NCBI GenBank assembly: GCA_003540955.1
Contig: DPMX01000194.1
Coordinates: 1 to 7,586 of the forward strand
Direction of reading: 5' to 3'
DNA length: 7,586 nucleotides
DNA from: Gammaproteobacteria bacterium
GTDB lineage: Bacteria > Pseudomonadota > Gammaproteobacteria > Ga0077536
Shown here: piece after piece, positions 7,269-7,586 of the stretch
Layout of the letters: each line of letters starts with the position of its first letter
How positions within the stretch are numbered: the stretch's first letter is position 1
Made by a program: the position numbers and the translations under genes
The notes under the pieces: generated by a model
What the model was told of the DNA's origin: nothing
What the model saw: only the letters and a program-made list of their open reading frames with translations
Database searches by the model: none

Positions 7269-7586
7269 CCTGCCGCGCGCCGCAAGAATATTCCCGTCAT
7301 CTTAACTTCGACCGGGTTCCAGGATCCGACGGGGCCACGCTCCGACGCTGGGCTGTGGGGTCTCAAGATTCCAGCGGAAACGCTGCATGAAGGGGCGCCC
7401 GATACCGAGATCGATGACTGCATTGCACTCGTGCCGGAGCGCGGGGAGCAAGTTATAGTAAAGAAACGTGCTAGCGCCTACCACGGTACCTATTTGGCGG
7501 GCTACCTTCGTGCCCAGGGCGTGGACACCGTGATTATGACTGGTGTTACTATGGCAGGATGCGTGCGCCATAGTGCTGAGGACACG
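7269..7586 (+). pseudogene. Isochorismatase-family cysteine hydrolase, C-terminal part; 5' part missing, runs off window
   Basis: An open frame of 106 codons matches the middle and C-terminal part of the isochorismatase-like family, which includes N-carbamoylsarcosine amidase, nicotinamidase and maleamate amidase. In order it shows AARRKNIPVILTS (the central helix and strand), PERGEQVIVKKRASAYHGT with the likely catalytic Lys at 7461-7463, YLRAQGVDTVIMTGVT, then MAGCVRHSAEDT with the catalytic Cys at 7560-7562. The N-terminal strand carrying the catalytic Asp is absent. The frame is closed by TGA at 7266-7268, and no ATG, GTG or TTG occurs before GTG 7431, which lies inside the domain. It is therefore a 5'-truncated or frameshifted gene, or the product of a sequence join; the stop-free downstream frame argues against long decay. 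The family is well supported. The exact substrate and whether the gene is dead are uncertain. The C-terminal end lies beyond the window. Confidence 0.75.

Noticed and set aside
7220..7571. Two minus-strand open frames at the right end
   Set aside because: They are opposite the isochorismatase-family reading frame, which has clear catalytic motifs; the minus-strand translations show none.

Overview
The window carries one plus-strand gene cluster from what is most likely a Gram-negative bacterium, plausibly a proteobacterium. DUF1329 proteins with Sec signal peptides are mainly proteobacterial, and the base composition looks close to balanced by eye. The species cannot be named from this sequence, and no gene on the minus strand is supported.

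Bases 32-5714 hold three consecutive genes of the hydantoinase/oxoprolinase (HyuA/HyuB) superfamily: one complete HyuA-type ATP-binding subunit, followed by two complete HyuB-type subunits. The two HyuB proteins align without gaps and are about 79% identical by hand count. The genes are separated by 28 and about 12 nt and have good ribosome binding sites, so they are probably co-transcribed and form one cytoplasmic complex. Known members of the superfamily use ATP to open cyclic amides (5-oxoproline, N-methylhydantoin, hydantoins) or to carboxylate ketones (acetone, acetophenone). The substrate here cannot be read from sequence.

Bases 5716-7074 encode an exported DUF1329 protein that begins one base after the second hyuB stop codon, at a TTG or at a GTG slightly downstream. 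It appears to be the last intact gene of the operon. Coupling an exported DUF1329 protein to a cytoplasmic HyuABB enzyme suggests that substrate handling at the envelope is linked to cytoplasmic turnover, but this is inference.

Bases 7075-7268 have stops in all frames and no clear terminator. Bases 7269-7586 then encode the C-terminal part of an isochorismatase-family cysteine hydrolase, with its catalytic Lys and Cys regions, running off the window edge. Its N-terminal half and any usable start are missing, so it is either a decayed or frameshifted gene or a sequence join. N-carbamoylsarcosine amidase belongs to this family and acts directly after ATP-dependent N-methylhydantoinase (HyuAB) in creatinine breakdown, which makes the neighbourhood functionally suggestive but unproven.

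Two perfect inverted repeats lie inside coding regions (in hyuA and in the DUF1329 gene), and a compact hairpin sits at the start of the DUF1329 gene.
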